This document shows positions 28,203 to 36,305 of a stretch of DNA of 54,948 bases, one piece after another. Positions within the stretch are counted from its first letter, which is position 1. Each line of letters starts with the position of its first letter. Source of the DNA: Bacteroidota bacterium (GTDB taxonomy: Bacteria; Bacteroidota; Bacteroidia; Chitinophagales; Saprospiraceae); contig JAFMDF010000025.1 of assembly GCA_017857395.1 (NCBI GenBank), forward strand, positions 1 through 54,948, given 5' to 3'. The notes under the pieces are model-generated. The model was not told the DNA's origin, searched no databases, and saw only the letters and a program-made list of their open reading frames with translations. Position numbers and translations under genes: made by a program.

Positions 28203-29414
28203 ATGACGAATTTAAAAAGTTTTTTTGGATTATTCCTTATTTCCTTACTTTTCTTTACCGCTTGTAAAAAAGACCGCATTACACCTGAAACCGTAGAAAA
28301 TAATTCCCCTGAAAATATCATCAATATTACCATTGATGCCGCTACCCAAACAAGAGCCATGGCAGCAGCTACTATGGCGAATTCTCGCGATAACAGTAAT
28401 CCAGATACGACTGATTGTGGTTGCTACGATTTATTTGATGACGTTGACTTTGACGCCTCCCATAAAGTAGTGGAAGCAGCAGTTGATGCTATTTTAGCAA
28501 CACTTTCTGAGGCAGAAATAACTCGCTTATTTGAGCCTGTTTGTACCGAAGATGGCGAAATTTATGAAAGTGCTTGTATCGCCGATTGTGAAGGCATCAC
28601 TAATTACCATATTTGCTCTGAAGAAGAATTAGATGACTATTTCTTTGGAGATTTTGATTGTAATGATTTGGATAATTTAACTTTCCCTACCGAAATTGAA
28701 TTGCCTGATGGCACAACGGTCACCGTTAATAGTGAAGAAGAGTTATTTGAAGCTTTAGAAAATTGGTTTGAGGAGCATGGCGAAGATTATGAGGAAGAAT
28801 GGGAAGGCGAAGATTATGACGACGATTTTGAAGATTGCTTTACTTTAGTATACCCCATTCAAATTCTATTTCCTGGTGGAGAAACGATTAGTTATGCCAA
28901 CGAAGAAGACCTCTATACAGGTATAGAAGCTTGGTATGATATCAATCCTGAAAGTGAAGATGATCCAATGCCTGTTTATCCTTTTGACGTTTTATTAGAA
29001 GATGGAACTACCCAAACTGTCAGCAACGAAATGGAAGAAGAAGCGCTGTGGGAAACTTGTTACGGAGATATTGATTTTGATATTTGCTTTGAATTGAATT
29101 TTCCGATTACTTTGATTTATCCTGATAGTAATACAGTTGATGTAAATTCTGAAGCCGAATTATTTACTACTATAGAGGCTTATTATGAAGCGAATGAAGA
29201 TTCGGAAGAAGATATTGATGTCCAATTTCCGATCAGTATTACTTTGAGTGACGGCACTGTCCAAGCCATTAATAACGAAGAAGCATTGGAAGCTGCTTTA
29301 GAAACTTGTTTTGATGATTTGGGCACAGGTAAAATTGGGCAAATAAGTCGAAAATCTGCCTTGTCTGCTAAACGAGTTATCAAAGGGGCGGTCTTAAATG
29401 GACAGTCAAATTAA
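28203..29414 (+). CDS. Acidic-repeat lipoprotein
   Basis: 403 aa from ATG at 28203. Lipoprotein signal FGLFLISLLFFTACKKD with the lipid-attachment Cys near residue 18. After a Thr/Asn linker come Cys-containing segments (DTTDCGCYDLFDDVDFDASH, CTEDGEIYESACIADCEGI), then about four to five tandem repeats of some 50 residues (about residues 155-380). The repeats follow the pattern FP-hydrophobic-LxDG-hydrophobic-NxEEEL, ending in WY/F followed by an acidic tail; examples are FPTEIELPDGTTVTVNSEEE and FPISITLSDGTVQAINNEEA. Very rich in Asp and Glu, so probably Ca-binding or a surface stalk. The function is unknown. Strong terminator at 29627. Confidence 0.8.
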   Translation: MTNLKSFFGLFLISLLFFTACKKDRITPETVENNSPENIINITIDAATQTRAMAAATMANSRDNSNPDTTDCGCYDLFDDVDFDASHKVVEAAVDAILATLSEAEITRLFEPVCTEDGEIYESACIADCEGITNYHICSEEELDDYFFGDFDCNDLDNLTFPTEIELPDGTTVTVNSEEELFEALENWFEEHGEDYEEEWEGEDYDDDFEDCFTLVYPIQILFPGGETISYANEEDLYTGIEAWYDINPESEDDPMPVYPFDVLLEDGTTQTVSNEMEEEALWETCYGDIDFDICFELNFPITLIYPDSNTVDVNSEAELFTTIEAYYEANEDSEEDIDVQFPISITLSDGTVQAINNEEALEAALETCFDDLGTGKIGQISRKSALSAKRVIKGAVLNGQSN

Positions 29415-29470
29415 CCACCAGCATCTGTACTTAACAACTAAGTAACTGACAAATTGTCGTTTATAAAAAT

Positions 29471-29543
29471 GGTATCTGGTATTAGGTACTTGGTGACAGG
29501 CTAGGCGTGTTCACCTCACGCCTGACGCCTAGTACCCGATACC
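29471..29543. repeat. Imperfect inverted repeat
   Basis: GGTATCTGGTATTAGG (from 29471) faces CCTAGTACCCGATACC (ending 29543), with GGCGTG/CACGCC at the centre. It lies between the lipoprotein stop codon and its terminator. It may be a dispersed palindromic repeat; not coding. Confidence 0.45.
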
Positions 29544-29626
29544 TAAAGCCTAAAATGACTTAGGTTTATTTTGTCCAAATAAGCACTTAAATCTTAATAC
29601 GCTATCAAATAAACTAGTTGGATAAG

Positions 29627-29662
29627 AAGCGGTAGTTTTCCTAGGAAAGCTGCCGCTTTTTT
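29627..29662 (+). terminator. Rho-independent terminator
   Basis: AAGCGGTAG...CTGCCGCTT forms a stem with a T6 tail (TTTTTT). It lies about 210 bp after the lipoprotein stop codon, so either a long 3' UTR or a small unannotated unit ends here. Confidence 0.7.
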
Positions 29663-29797
29663 AGTGCTAACGACTTAAAATGTCAAAAAAGTCCAGATTT
29701 TGAACAAATAATGCTAGTTTTTGCAAGAATTGTGCTAGATTTTTCTTCGTTGTTTTCCTAGATTTGTTGGACTAAAAACTTTCAAAAAACAACTTCT

Positions 29798-30247
29798 ATG
29801 AGAAAATTACACACCACCATCTTGGGCATAGTTTGTCTATGCACTACTTCTTCCCTTTTTTCACAAACTCATCCAGAAGCTGAATTAGCTAGGCAAGCTT
29901 CTAATTTATATCGCTCTGCTAATGTAGATGCTTTTTTTTCCTGGTTTACTTCTTCAACTTGTAGCAATCTACTTTTCTTTTTAATTATTGCTTTTGGGTT
30001 TTATTTTTTGAGTATGCTTACGCTATTTTTATTAGTTAATAAAGAAGTCATTAGCTTGAAAGAAAATGCCTTATTGCATATCTTATTAGAAGATTGGTTA
30101 GCAGAAAAAACCACCCTAATATCCGCTAAAGAAGTCGAACCAGTCGTCACAACAGATTTGCTTACGGAAACCATTATTCAATTAGATTTACCAAACTTGG
30201 ATATTTTAAGTATGGAGACGGAATCGGCAAAAATGGTGGTTAGCTGA
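29798..30247 (+). CDS. Small exported membrane protein, unknown
   Basis: 149 aa: signal peptide (TTILGIVCLCTTSSLFS), a short exported segment (LARQASNLYRSANVDAFFSW), one transmembrane helix at about residues 55-80 (LLFFLIIAFGFYFLSMLTLF), and a C-terminal cytosolic or periplasmic tail. It has no family I recognise. A possible -7 box TAGATTTG at 29759-29766 precedes it. It converges with the large MG2 protein gene (stop at 30277, 29 bp away). Confidence 0.65.
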   Translation: MRKLHTTILGIVCLCTTSSLFSQTHPEAELARQASNLYRSANVDAFFSWFTSSTCSNLLFFLIIAFGFYFLSMLTLFLLVNKEVISLKENALLHILLEDWLAEKTTLISAKEVEPVVTTDLLTETIIQLDLPNLDILSMETESAKMVVS

Positions 30248-30276
30248 TTCAAGAATTATCAAAGACCCCAATAAAC

Positions 30277-33200
30277 TTAATCCTCCACTGCCAAATTCAT
30301 TGTCTTAAATATAATTTGGCCATCTTCGGTTACGCCTTCTACCCGAACCTCATAAGTCGTAGGTGTGTCCGCTGCATAAAAGGAAAGTTGAGTGGGTTCA
30401 TCTTTTGTTAATTGAATATTAGGCGCCCAATGAATAGCTGTTCGCAAATCGGGGGCTTGATGAATGGGCAAGTTTTTCGAATAATCGGGTGCGTAGAATG
30501 CTCTTGCATTTATATAGCCTGGATGGTCTACATTTAGAATCCCGCTCTCTAATTTTATTTGTAAACTTCTAGGAATTTTTCGAGTGGTAATCGAAATGCA
30601 GGAGCATTTTCTATCAAAAAAAATATAATCAATCCAGTCTGCGGTTAGAGATAAGAATCGGGCTGGATTAGACCCATTTCGGTCTGCCCCCACCCCATTA
30701 ATGGAAATAGATAAAGGCTGTTTCGTACCATCTTTTTTAAGTAAATAAAATTTGCCCGTCTGAAAATCTATTTCATAATTAAATCGAGGGTATAAATACG
30801 ACAAAAGGCTTGTCCCGTTTTTTTGCGGATGCACCCAATCCATCTGGTTTAAATCATAAGTATTACCAAATTTAAACGATTTTTTTCGCTTGGCTTTGAC
30901 GACAATTGCTTGGTCAAAGTCTATTTTCCAAATACTATTATAAATAGAATCTAAGGTGTTCGATTGTTTTTCATACCCTAAATACTTTTCCAACCTATGG
31001 CTATCTAATTCTCTTCTTACTTTTTTTCTTAAAGGTTGAATCGCTGGTTTGTCGGTAGCTGCAAAATGAAAATCAATCATTCGCTCCCCTTTCATTTTCA
31101 TGGTTTCGGTACTATTATCTAAACTATTTTTTCGGTTTTTAATTCGACCTTGAATAATAAAAGAAATGGAATCTAAATAAGGCAAATTTTGAAAATTAAA
31201 ATTACCAAATTCATCAGTTGACTGCGTTTCATAGATAAAATCTTTGTCTAAAGAAGTCAACATCACTTGGGTTGGCAACCGTTTATCGGGATTTTTCTTT
31301 TCAGTTGTGTAGCCTTTTAAAGAATAGCCTGTTTCTGGTAAAAATGCCACCGATGGCTTTTCGGTTGCTACGATATCTGCCCATTTAAACCGTCGCCATC
31401 CGTAGGTCATCAGGTATAAATCTAACCAATAACGTTTGGATTTATCCATCGCTTGCAGGTAAAAATTAGCGTTTGGAATGGCATTCATTAAATCCGAATT
31501 TAGCAATAAATAACTTGGTAAATTATCTATTGAGGGCGCATAATTAACTACCGATTGGTCGGTTACCGAAACTGATACATTCGCGCTTGTTGCTATTTGG
31601 GAAGTAGATAAGGTCAACTCGATTTTCTCTCTCGGTTCGTATTTATTTTTAGTCCTATTTACATTCAATAAGGTTGAATCTATGCCAACTTCATTAAAAA
31701 TTAATCGCTCCGCAATAGGCAAATGTTTACTATTGAATAGGGTAAAGTGGGCGATGCCCGTTGGTAAAGTTGCCTTATTAAAAACAATAGGCGTTGTACT
31801 ATCAATTTCTTCTAGAAAACAGAAAATTTGCCCCCTTACATGTCCTACTAAATAAACCCCATCTAATAACGCCTCTTTCGTTGCGTGAATCTCTATAAAT
31901 AACTTCGCAGCATCTCGATTATTGACCCGCATTACCATTCCTTTTGGTTGAACCTTAGGCAATTCAAATTGAAAAACCTCCCCTTCGTATTCCAAAGTGG
32001 CCGTATAAGCTGTTCCTGCAATTGGGGTCAAATTAAACAAGCCTAATCCTTTATGTTGGGTCTTTATTTTTGTAATTAATTGACCTTTTTCATCTAAAAT
32101 AGTGCCTGTAATAGGTTTTGCTTGCCCAGTCTCGTCTGCTATTTGAAAAGCAACGTTATTCGATAAGCTACTAACTAATGCGCCGCCTTCTGGAAAGAAA
32201 TTTAGGGTTAATTTAGCCCTTTGTGTAGTTTGGCTTACTTTTAAAGCATCCCTTTCTTGTTTAATACTATAATCATACACCCAAAATGATTTTTGAAAAA
32301 AAAATTCGGGTGCTTGATTCCGCATGTGTTGGGTATAGGCTCGAATTTGATACTGCCCAGCTACATTTGTGCTATTAAATCTAAAATTGCCATCCATTAC
32401 TTTCTCCTTATGCAATGTCCAAGATTTAGTAATTTCACCAGTTGGGTCAATTAAATCTACGTAAACGACCTTACTCAAAGCCTTATCGCTATGATTATGC
32501 GCATTCAATAAATAAGCCTTAAACCAAATACTTTCTGTCAGGCTATAAAAGGGTTTGTTTAAATGTACATATACTTTTTCTTGTGGTAATTCATTGATAC
32601 TTTTTGCCAATTCGCTGACCACATCTTCTGCTTCTTTTTCTACAGTGATTGGTCGGGTGAAATTATATTCCATAGGCATCAAATTCGCTAACCTTCTACC
32701 TGTCCAATAGCCTACTTCAACAATCTCTTTAGGATTCAATATCTCCCCTGAATGGTCTAAAACAATTTGCCCCTTTTTAGCATGTAACAAACAGGTAGCA
32801 TAATTATTTATTTTAGCCGATTGCCCCCATTCCGTGACTATTTTTTTATTAGAAAAAGCGAAAAAATTATCCGTCAATAAGGTATCTTGAAATTGACCTC
32901 GGAGAATTATCAAACTATCCATTGTTAGGTGAGTAAAATGAATCACTTGTTGATTGTCATCCAAAATCGCTTCCCCAAAAGGAAACTGTTTACGATCCAA
33001 GTTTCCTGTTAATAAAGAACGGAAAAAATATTTTTTTGACCGCTGATACGTCTTTTTTCGCCGCTTATCAATTTTTAGCGCATTCCTGTGCTTCTTAATA
33101 GCTAAAGGAGTTTTTTTATCTTCAAAATACACCTTTCCAATATAATCAATATGGTCTTCCTCGGTTCTAAATGCTTCTAAATAAAAACGCAATTGATACC

Positions 33201-34032
33201 CCAAGGATGGATTATAAATGGATAAATAATCTACCGCCTCTGCCAACAAAACACCATCTTTCTCCTGAAACCAAACCGCTTCTGGATTCAGTAATTTCAT
33301 ACCTCTACGATTATTGCCTTCCCCAAAAAGTGCGGTAGTAAATTGCTTCAACCACTGCTTTCTTTTTTTGGATTTCATTCGTTTTGCTTTTACTTTCACT
33401 TCTGCAAAAGCTAAATTCTTGGGTGTTAATGGTATCTCTTCGGGCAAACTAGCAATATCCGCCAAAGAAAAAGTCAGCGTTTGATAATTTAGATGCGTAA
33501 TCACCAATTCTCCTCTTGAAAAATCGCCCACTGCTAATTGAAAGAAACCCGATAAATCACTTGTGGTGCTAATAGAGGTATTCCGAATAAAAATAAAGGC
33601 ATCTGAAACAGGCAGGTTTTCTTCGGCATCTATTAAAATACTGCTCAATAGTTTTTGTATTTTTTTCTTAGATTTTGGCTTTTTAGCTGGTTCTTTTTGA
33701 ATAGGAAGATTGGTTGGCCGCTCATACCCTTTTTGATAAATAACATAATATTTCTCTTCAAATCGGTCATAACTAAGTCCTACTTTTGTCAATAATCTTT
33801 CAATGGCCACTTCTGAGGTTTCGGTTTCCTTTAGTTCAAAAAGGACTTGCTCTTTTGATAATAAATCAGCGTCATAAGAGAAAAATACTTGGTACTGCTC
33901 GCTCAAAGATTCCAAAATGGTCGTTAATGAACGAGTCTGTGCTTCTATATTTTGGATAAATAATAGTCCCAAAATGATAACCCAGCATCGATAATTTAAC
34001 TTAAACAAGTCTATTTTATTTTTTTGCCACAT
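30277..34032 (-). CDS. STN/carboxypeptidase-like/MG2-domain envelope protein (non-barrel)
   Basis: 1251 aa from ATG at 34032; an earlier in-frame start at 34071 adds 13 basic residues. Order: signal peptide (WVIILGLLFIQNIEAQ); STN domain (LTTILESLSEQYQVFFSYDA, about 33-105); carboxypeptidase-like beta-sandwich (SDAFIFIRNTSISTTSDLSG); a DUF5686-like block (LKQFTTALFGEGNNRRG region, then GYQLRFYLEAFRTEEDH); an MG2 macroglobulin domain (EKVYVHLNKPFYSLTESIWF, RFNSTNVAGQYQIRAYTQHM); more beta-rich domains with LYLMTYGWRRFKWAD; and a degenerate plug-like end (LSISINGVGADRNG). No beta-barrel follows. STN domains normally touch FecR, whose gene is upstream and overlaps by 17 bp. Probably the surface partner of that FecR/sigma pair. 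Confidence 0.8.
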   Translation of the reverse strand: MWQKNKIDLFKLNYRCWVIILGLLFIQNIEAQTRSLTTILESLSEQYQVFFSYDADLLSKEQVLFELKETETSEVAIERLLTKVGLSYDRFEEKYYVIYQKGYERPTNLPIQKEPAKKPKSKKKIQKLLSSILIDAEENLPVSDAFIFIRNTSISTTSDLSGFFQLAVGDFSRGELVITHLNYQTLTFSLADIASLPEEIPLTPKNLAFAEVKVKAKRMKSKKRKQWLKQFTTALFGEGNNRRGMKLLNPEAVWFQEKDGVLLAEAVDYLSIYNPSLGYQLRFYLEAFRTEEDHIDYIGKVYFEDKKTPLAIKKHRNALKIDKRRKKTYQRSKKYFFRSLLTGNLDRKQFPFGEAILDDNQQVIHFTHLTMDSLIILRGQFQDTLLTDNFFAFSNKKIVTEWGQSAKINNYATCLLHAKKGQIVLDHSGEILNPKEIVEVGYWTGRRLANLMPMEYNFTRPITVEKEAEDVVSELAKSINELPQEKVYVHLNKPFYSLTESIWFKAYLLNAHNHSDKALSKVVYVDLIDPTGEITKSWTLHKEKVMDGNFRFNSTNVAGQYQIRAYTQHMRNQAPEFFFQKSFWVYDYSIKQERDALKVSQTTQRAKLTLNFFPEGGALVSSLSNNVAFQIADETGQAKPITGTILDEKGQLITKIKTQHKGLGLFNLTPIAGTAYTATLEYEGEVFQFELPKVQPKGMVMRVNNRDAAKLFIEIHATKEALLDGVYLVGHVRGQIFCFLEEIDSTTPIVFNKATLPTGIAHFTLFNSKHLPIAERLIFNEVGIDSTLLNVNRTKNKYEPREKIELTLSTSQIATSANVSVSVTDQSVVNYAPSIDNLPSYLLLNSDLMNAIPNANFYLQAMDKSKRYWLDLYLMTYGWRRFKWADIVATEKPSVAFLPETGYSLKGYTTEKKNPDKRLPTQVMLTSLDKDFIYETQSTDEFGNFNFQNLPYLDSISFIIQGRIKNRKNSLDNSTETMKMKGERMIDFHFAATDKPAIQPLRKKVRRELDSHRLEKYLGYEKQSNTLDSIYNSIWKIDFDQAIVVKAKRKKSFKFGNTYDLNQMDWVHPQKNGTSLLSYLYPRFNYEIDFQTGKFYLLKKDGTKQPLSISINGVGADRNGSNPARFLSLTADWIDYIFFDRKCSCISITTRKIPRSLQIKLESGILNVDHPGYINARAFYAPDYSKNLPIHQAPDLRTAIHWAPNIQLTKDEPTQLSFYAADTPTTYEVRVEGVTEDGQIIFKTMNLAVED

Positions 34033-35056
34033 AGTAAATTTGGTTGTCTTTCTTCTCAATTTCCACCCCAAGGGTTCGTTCCAAAATAGGTAGTATCACT
34101 TCAAGGTTTTTCATAGGAATTGCCAAAGTTTTTCGTTCTGCCAATAAACTTTTTCGTTGAACCTCAAAAGAACACCCGTAGATTTCTTCTAATCGTTGTA
34201 AGATTGTTGCTACCGTTTGCTCAGATAAAATCAAGGTCCCATCTTTCCAAGAAGTCTTTTCTTTTTTGATAATTTGTGGACTCACTTTTAATGCCGCTTG
34301 CCCTTTTGTGTAATCAATAAAATCATTGGGTTTTAAAGCTAATTGTTGAGTTTTTGTTGTCAATTGGATTTCACCTTCCTCTAAAAAAACCTGTGTATTT
34401 TCCCCCTTTGATTTCACATTAAATTGCGTCCCTAATACTTCTATTGCCAAAGCATCGGTCACTACCTTAAATTTCGCTTGAGTAGCGGGCTTTTTCTCCA
34501 CTTCAAAAAAAGCTTCTCCTTTTAACCAAACTTGTCGGTCTGCTCCAATTGCCCAATCTCTATTTAATTTCAATTCCGCATTCGCATTCAAATGAACAGT
34601 AGATCCATCTGGTAATTGTAATTTTTTCCATTCACCAAACTCCGTTGTATGCACGACCCAATTATCTCCCGTTTCCGTGTCATTCGCCGCCAAAAACCAA
34701 AGTCCAACACTAAGCAATGCTGCAATAGTTGCCGCAATCATCCATCTGCGTTGAACTTTTGGTTTTGTCAGCGTCCGTTGTTGTTCTGCCTTATCTAAGC
34801 GAACAATATTCGTCAATAATTTGGCGAAATTTGGGTCAGGCGCAATAGAGTCGGGTAACTCCTTTTCGTAATATTGATTGAGTTCTAAAATTATTTTTTG
34901 GGCTTTTTCTAATTTTTCCCGCTCGGTTGGATTGGCTTTTATATAGGCTTCCCAAAGCTGATTTTTTTCTTCCGTTGGTTGACTTACCCATTGCCTAAAG
35001 TCTGGATCGTCTATTAGTGTCTCGAAAGTGAATTGCTGATATTTTTTTAAGGACAT
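34016..35056 (-). CDS. FecR-type anti-sigma factor
   Basis: 346 aa from ATG at 35056; an extended frame reaches 35218 but its 54 extra residues look like translated repeat DNA. The cytosolic N-terminal region (QQFTFETLIDDPDFRQWV), a single transmembrane helix at about residues 103-120 (WMIAATIAALLSVGLWFLAA), then the FecR domain (VHTTEFGEWKKLQLPDGSTV, LNANAELKLN, LKGEAFFEV, ALAIEVLGTQFNVKS) and a C-terminal STN-contact domain (VATILQRLEEIYGCSFEV) are all visible. It transmits the surface signal to its ECF sigma factor (next gene upstream). Overlaps the start of the MG2 gene by 17 bp, implying translational coupling. Confidence 0.92.
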   Translation of the reverse strand: MSLKKYQQFTFETLIDDPDFRQWVSQPTEEKNQLWEAYIKANPTEREKLEKAQKIILELNQYYEKELPDSIAPDPNFAKLLTNIVRLDKAEQQRTLTKPKVQRRWMIAATIAALLSVGLWFLAANDTETGDNWVVHTTEFGEWKKLQLPDGSTVHLNANAELKLNRDWAIGADRQVWLKGEAFFEVEKKPATQAKFKVVTDALAIEVLGTQFNVKSKGENTQVFLEEGEIQLTTKTQQLALKPNDFIDYTKGQAALKVSPQIIKKEKTSWKDGTLILSEQTVATILQRLEEIYGCSFEVQRKSLLAERKTLAIPMKNLEVILPILERTLGVEIEKKDNQIYYVAKK

Positions 35057-35444
35057 ACTAGTTGGATTTTCTGTAGCGCCAAGCTCTGCTCGGTGAATTA
35101 TATTTCGGATGCTTCTTCCCCCACGAATTTGCCTCCCCACGAATTTTTTATATCGAATGCAATCTAACACAATTAATAAAGTACCACGGATATTTTTTAT
35201 CTCGGATTTTAAAACCATCTATCAACTAATGAAGATTGCCTATTTTTTGTAACCCTAAAAAAGTATTTTTTTTTAAAATAATAAATCATCCAAGGATTCT
35301 GCATTACATACTACTCGGACAAGAATGTCCAAGCTACGGTAAACTATCCGTGGTATTAAAAATCCGTGGGAAAAACACCTGAGATATATACATTCTTAAT
35401 AAAAAATTCGTGGTATTTTATTAATTCGTGGGGAAGACCATTCG
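35057..35444. repeat. Intergenic mosaic of CGTGGGG/CCCCACG repeat fragments
   Basis: 388 bp between the FecR and sigma genes. It contains several copies of short motifs CCCCACGAATTTT, TTCGTGGGG, ACCACGGATATTTTTTATC and AATCCGTGGGAAAAA in both orientations. An arm (35311-35336) resembles one half of the long inverted repeat at 42937-43018. Same motif core as in the 48-bp element. No coding content seen; the apparent frame upstream of 35056 is translated repeat. Confidence 0.55.
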
Positions 35445-36041
35445 TTAATACAGGAAGGAAGTCATTTTATTCCGCAAAACCGTCAAAGCCCGATAAACAT
35501 AATTCCGAGCCACCTGCGCATTCACCGATAAAATCTCCGCAATCTCTTTATAACTGCGATTTTCATAAAAACGGAGGTATAAGACTTCTTTTTGATAAGC
35601 AGGTAAATCATGGATAGCAGTATCCACTAAGGCTTTATTAATAGCCTGTACTTCTTTTGCTAAATAATCTGTTTCTGGAGAAACTTGGTGCGGGTCTATA
35701 TTCGGCGTATTTCTTTGTAAATAACGTTGTTGGGATTTTGCTTTTGCTTGCTGGGCTTGCAATTGCTGTTGTAAATTTCGGCGGATAGATTGGTAGAGAT
35801 AGGCTTCAAAATTGTCGTTTAAATTGACTTTTCGATAATTTTTGGCTAACCAAATAAAGAAATCTTGAATCGTTCCTTCTACTAGCGTTTGTTCATGTTT
35901 GCCTGCTATTTGGAGGCCGAAATGATATAATTTTTGGTAGGTCGTGGTATATATTTCGGAGATGGCATTTGGGTCGCCTTCGGCTAAATTCGCCGCTAGT
36001 TGTTGGGTTTTTTCAGTATGCCTTGGTGATTGTTTGATAAT
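35445..36041 (-). CDS. ECF sigma factor (FecI-like), start irregular
   Basis: About 199 codons of homologous sequence. Region 2: LAANLAEGDPNAISEIYTTT, FGLQIAGKHEQTLVEGTIQD, FFIWLAKNYRKVNLNDNFEA. Region 4: IHDLPAYQKEVLYLRFYENR, SYKEIAEILSVNAQVARNY. The first canonical start in frame is a TTG at 35762, deep inside. Upstream the frame is open to a stop at 36054-36056 but contains no ATG, GTG or TTG; ATT at 36041 is a possible start. An ATG at 36087 opens a different frame that stops at 36013, so either a +1 frameshift or a rare start is involved. Neighbour of the FecR gene, its likely partner. Confidence 0.75.
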   Translation of the reverse strand: MIKQSPRHTEKTQQLAANLAEGDPNAISEIYTTTYQKLYHFGLQIAGKHEQTLVEGTIQDFFIWLAKNYRKVNLNDNFEAYLYQSIRRNLQQQLQAQQAKAKSQQRYLQRNTPNIDPHQVSPETDYLAKEVQAINKALVDTAIHDLPAYQKEVLYLRFYENRSYKEIAEILSVNAQVARNYVYRALTVLRNKMTSFLY

Positions 36042-36305
36042 GAAGGTTATTGTTTATTTCCTCAAAGTACGTTGTTTTTAAGTTCATTTAATAATCCGAG
36101 GACGCAAGATAATCAGGTATACTAATTATAAAGAAAAAAACTTCGATTATGTTGTAATTTAGGAGAACCTATTCCTATCAAAACATATTGGTATAAATTA
36201 TTTGCTCAAGAACTTACACTTTTTCCTAACCAATCTTTACCTTCGCCAAACTAATTGATTTTCCATAATACACGCCATTTGAAAATTATAAATTAAAAAT
36301 TACAA

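Noticed and set aside
35057-35218. N-terminal 54 residues of an extended FecR frame
   Set aside because: They translate repeat-mosaic DNA; the FecR-type N-terminus begins at the ATG at 35056.
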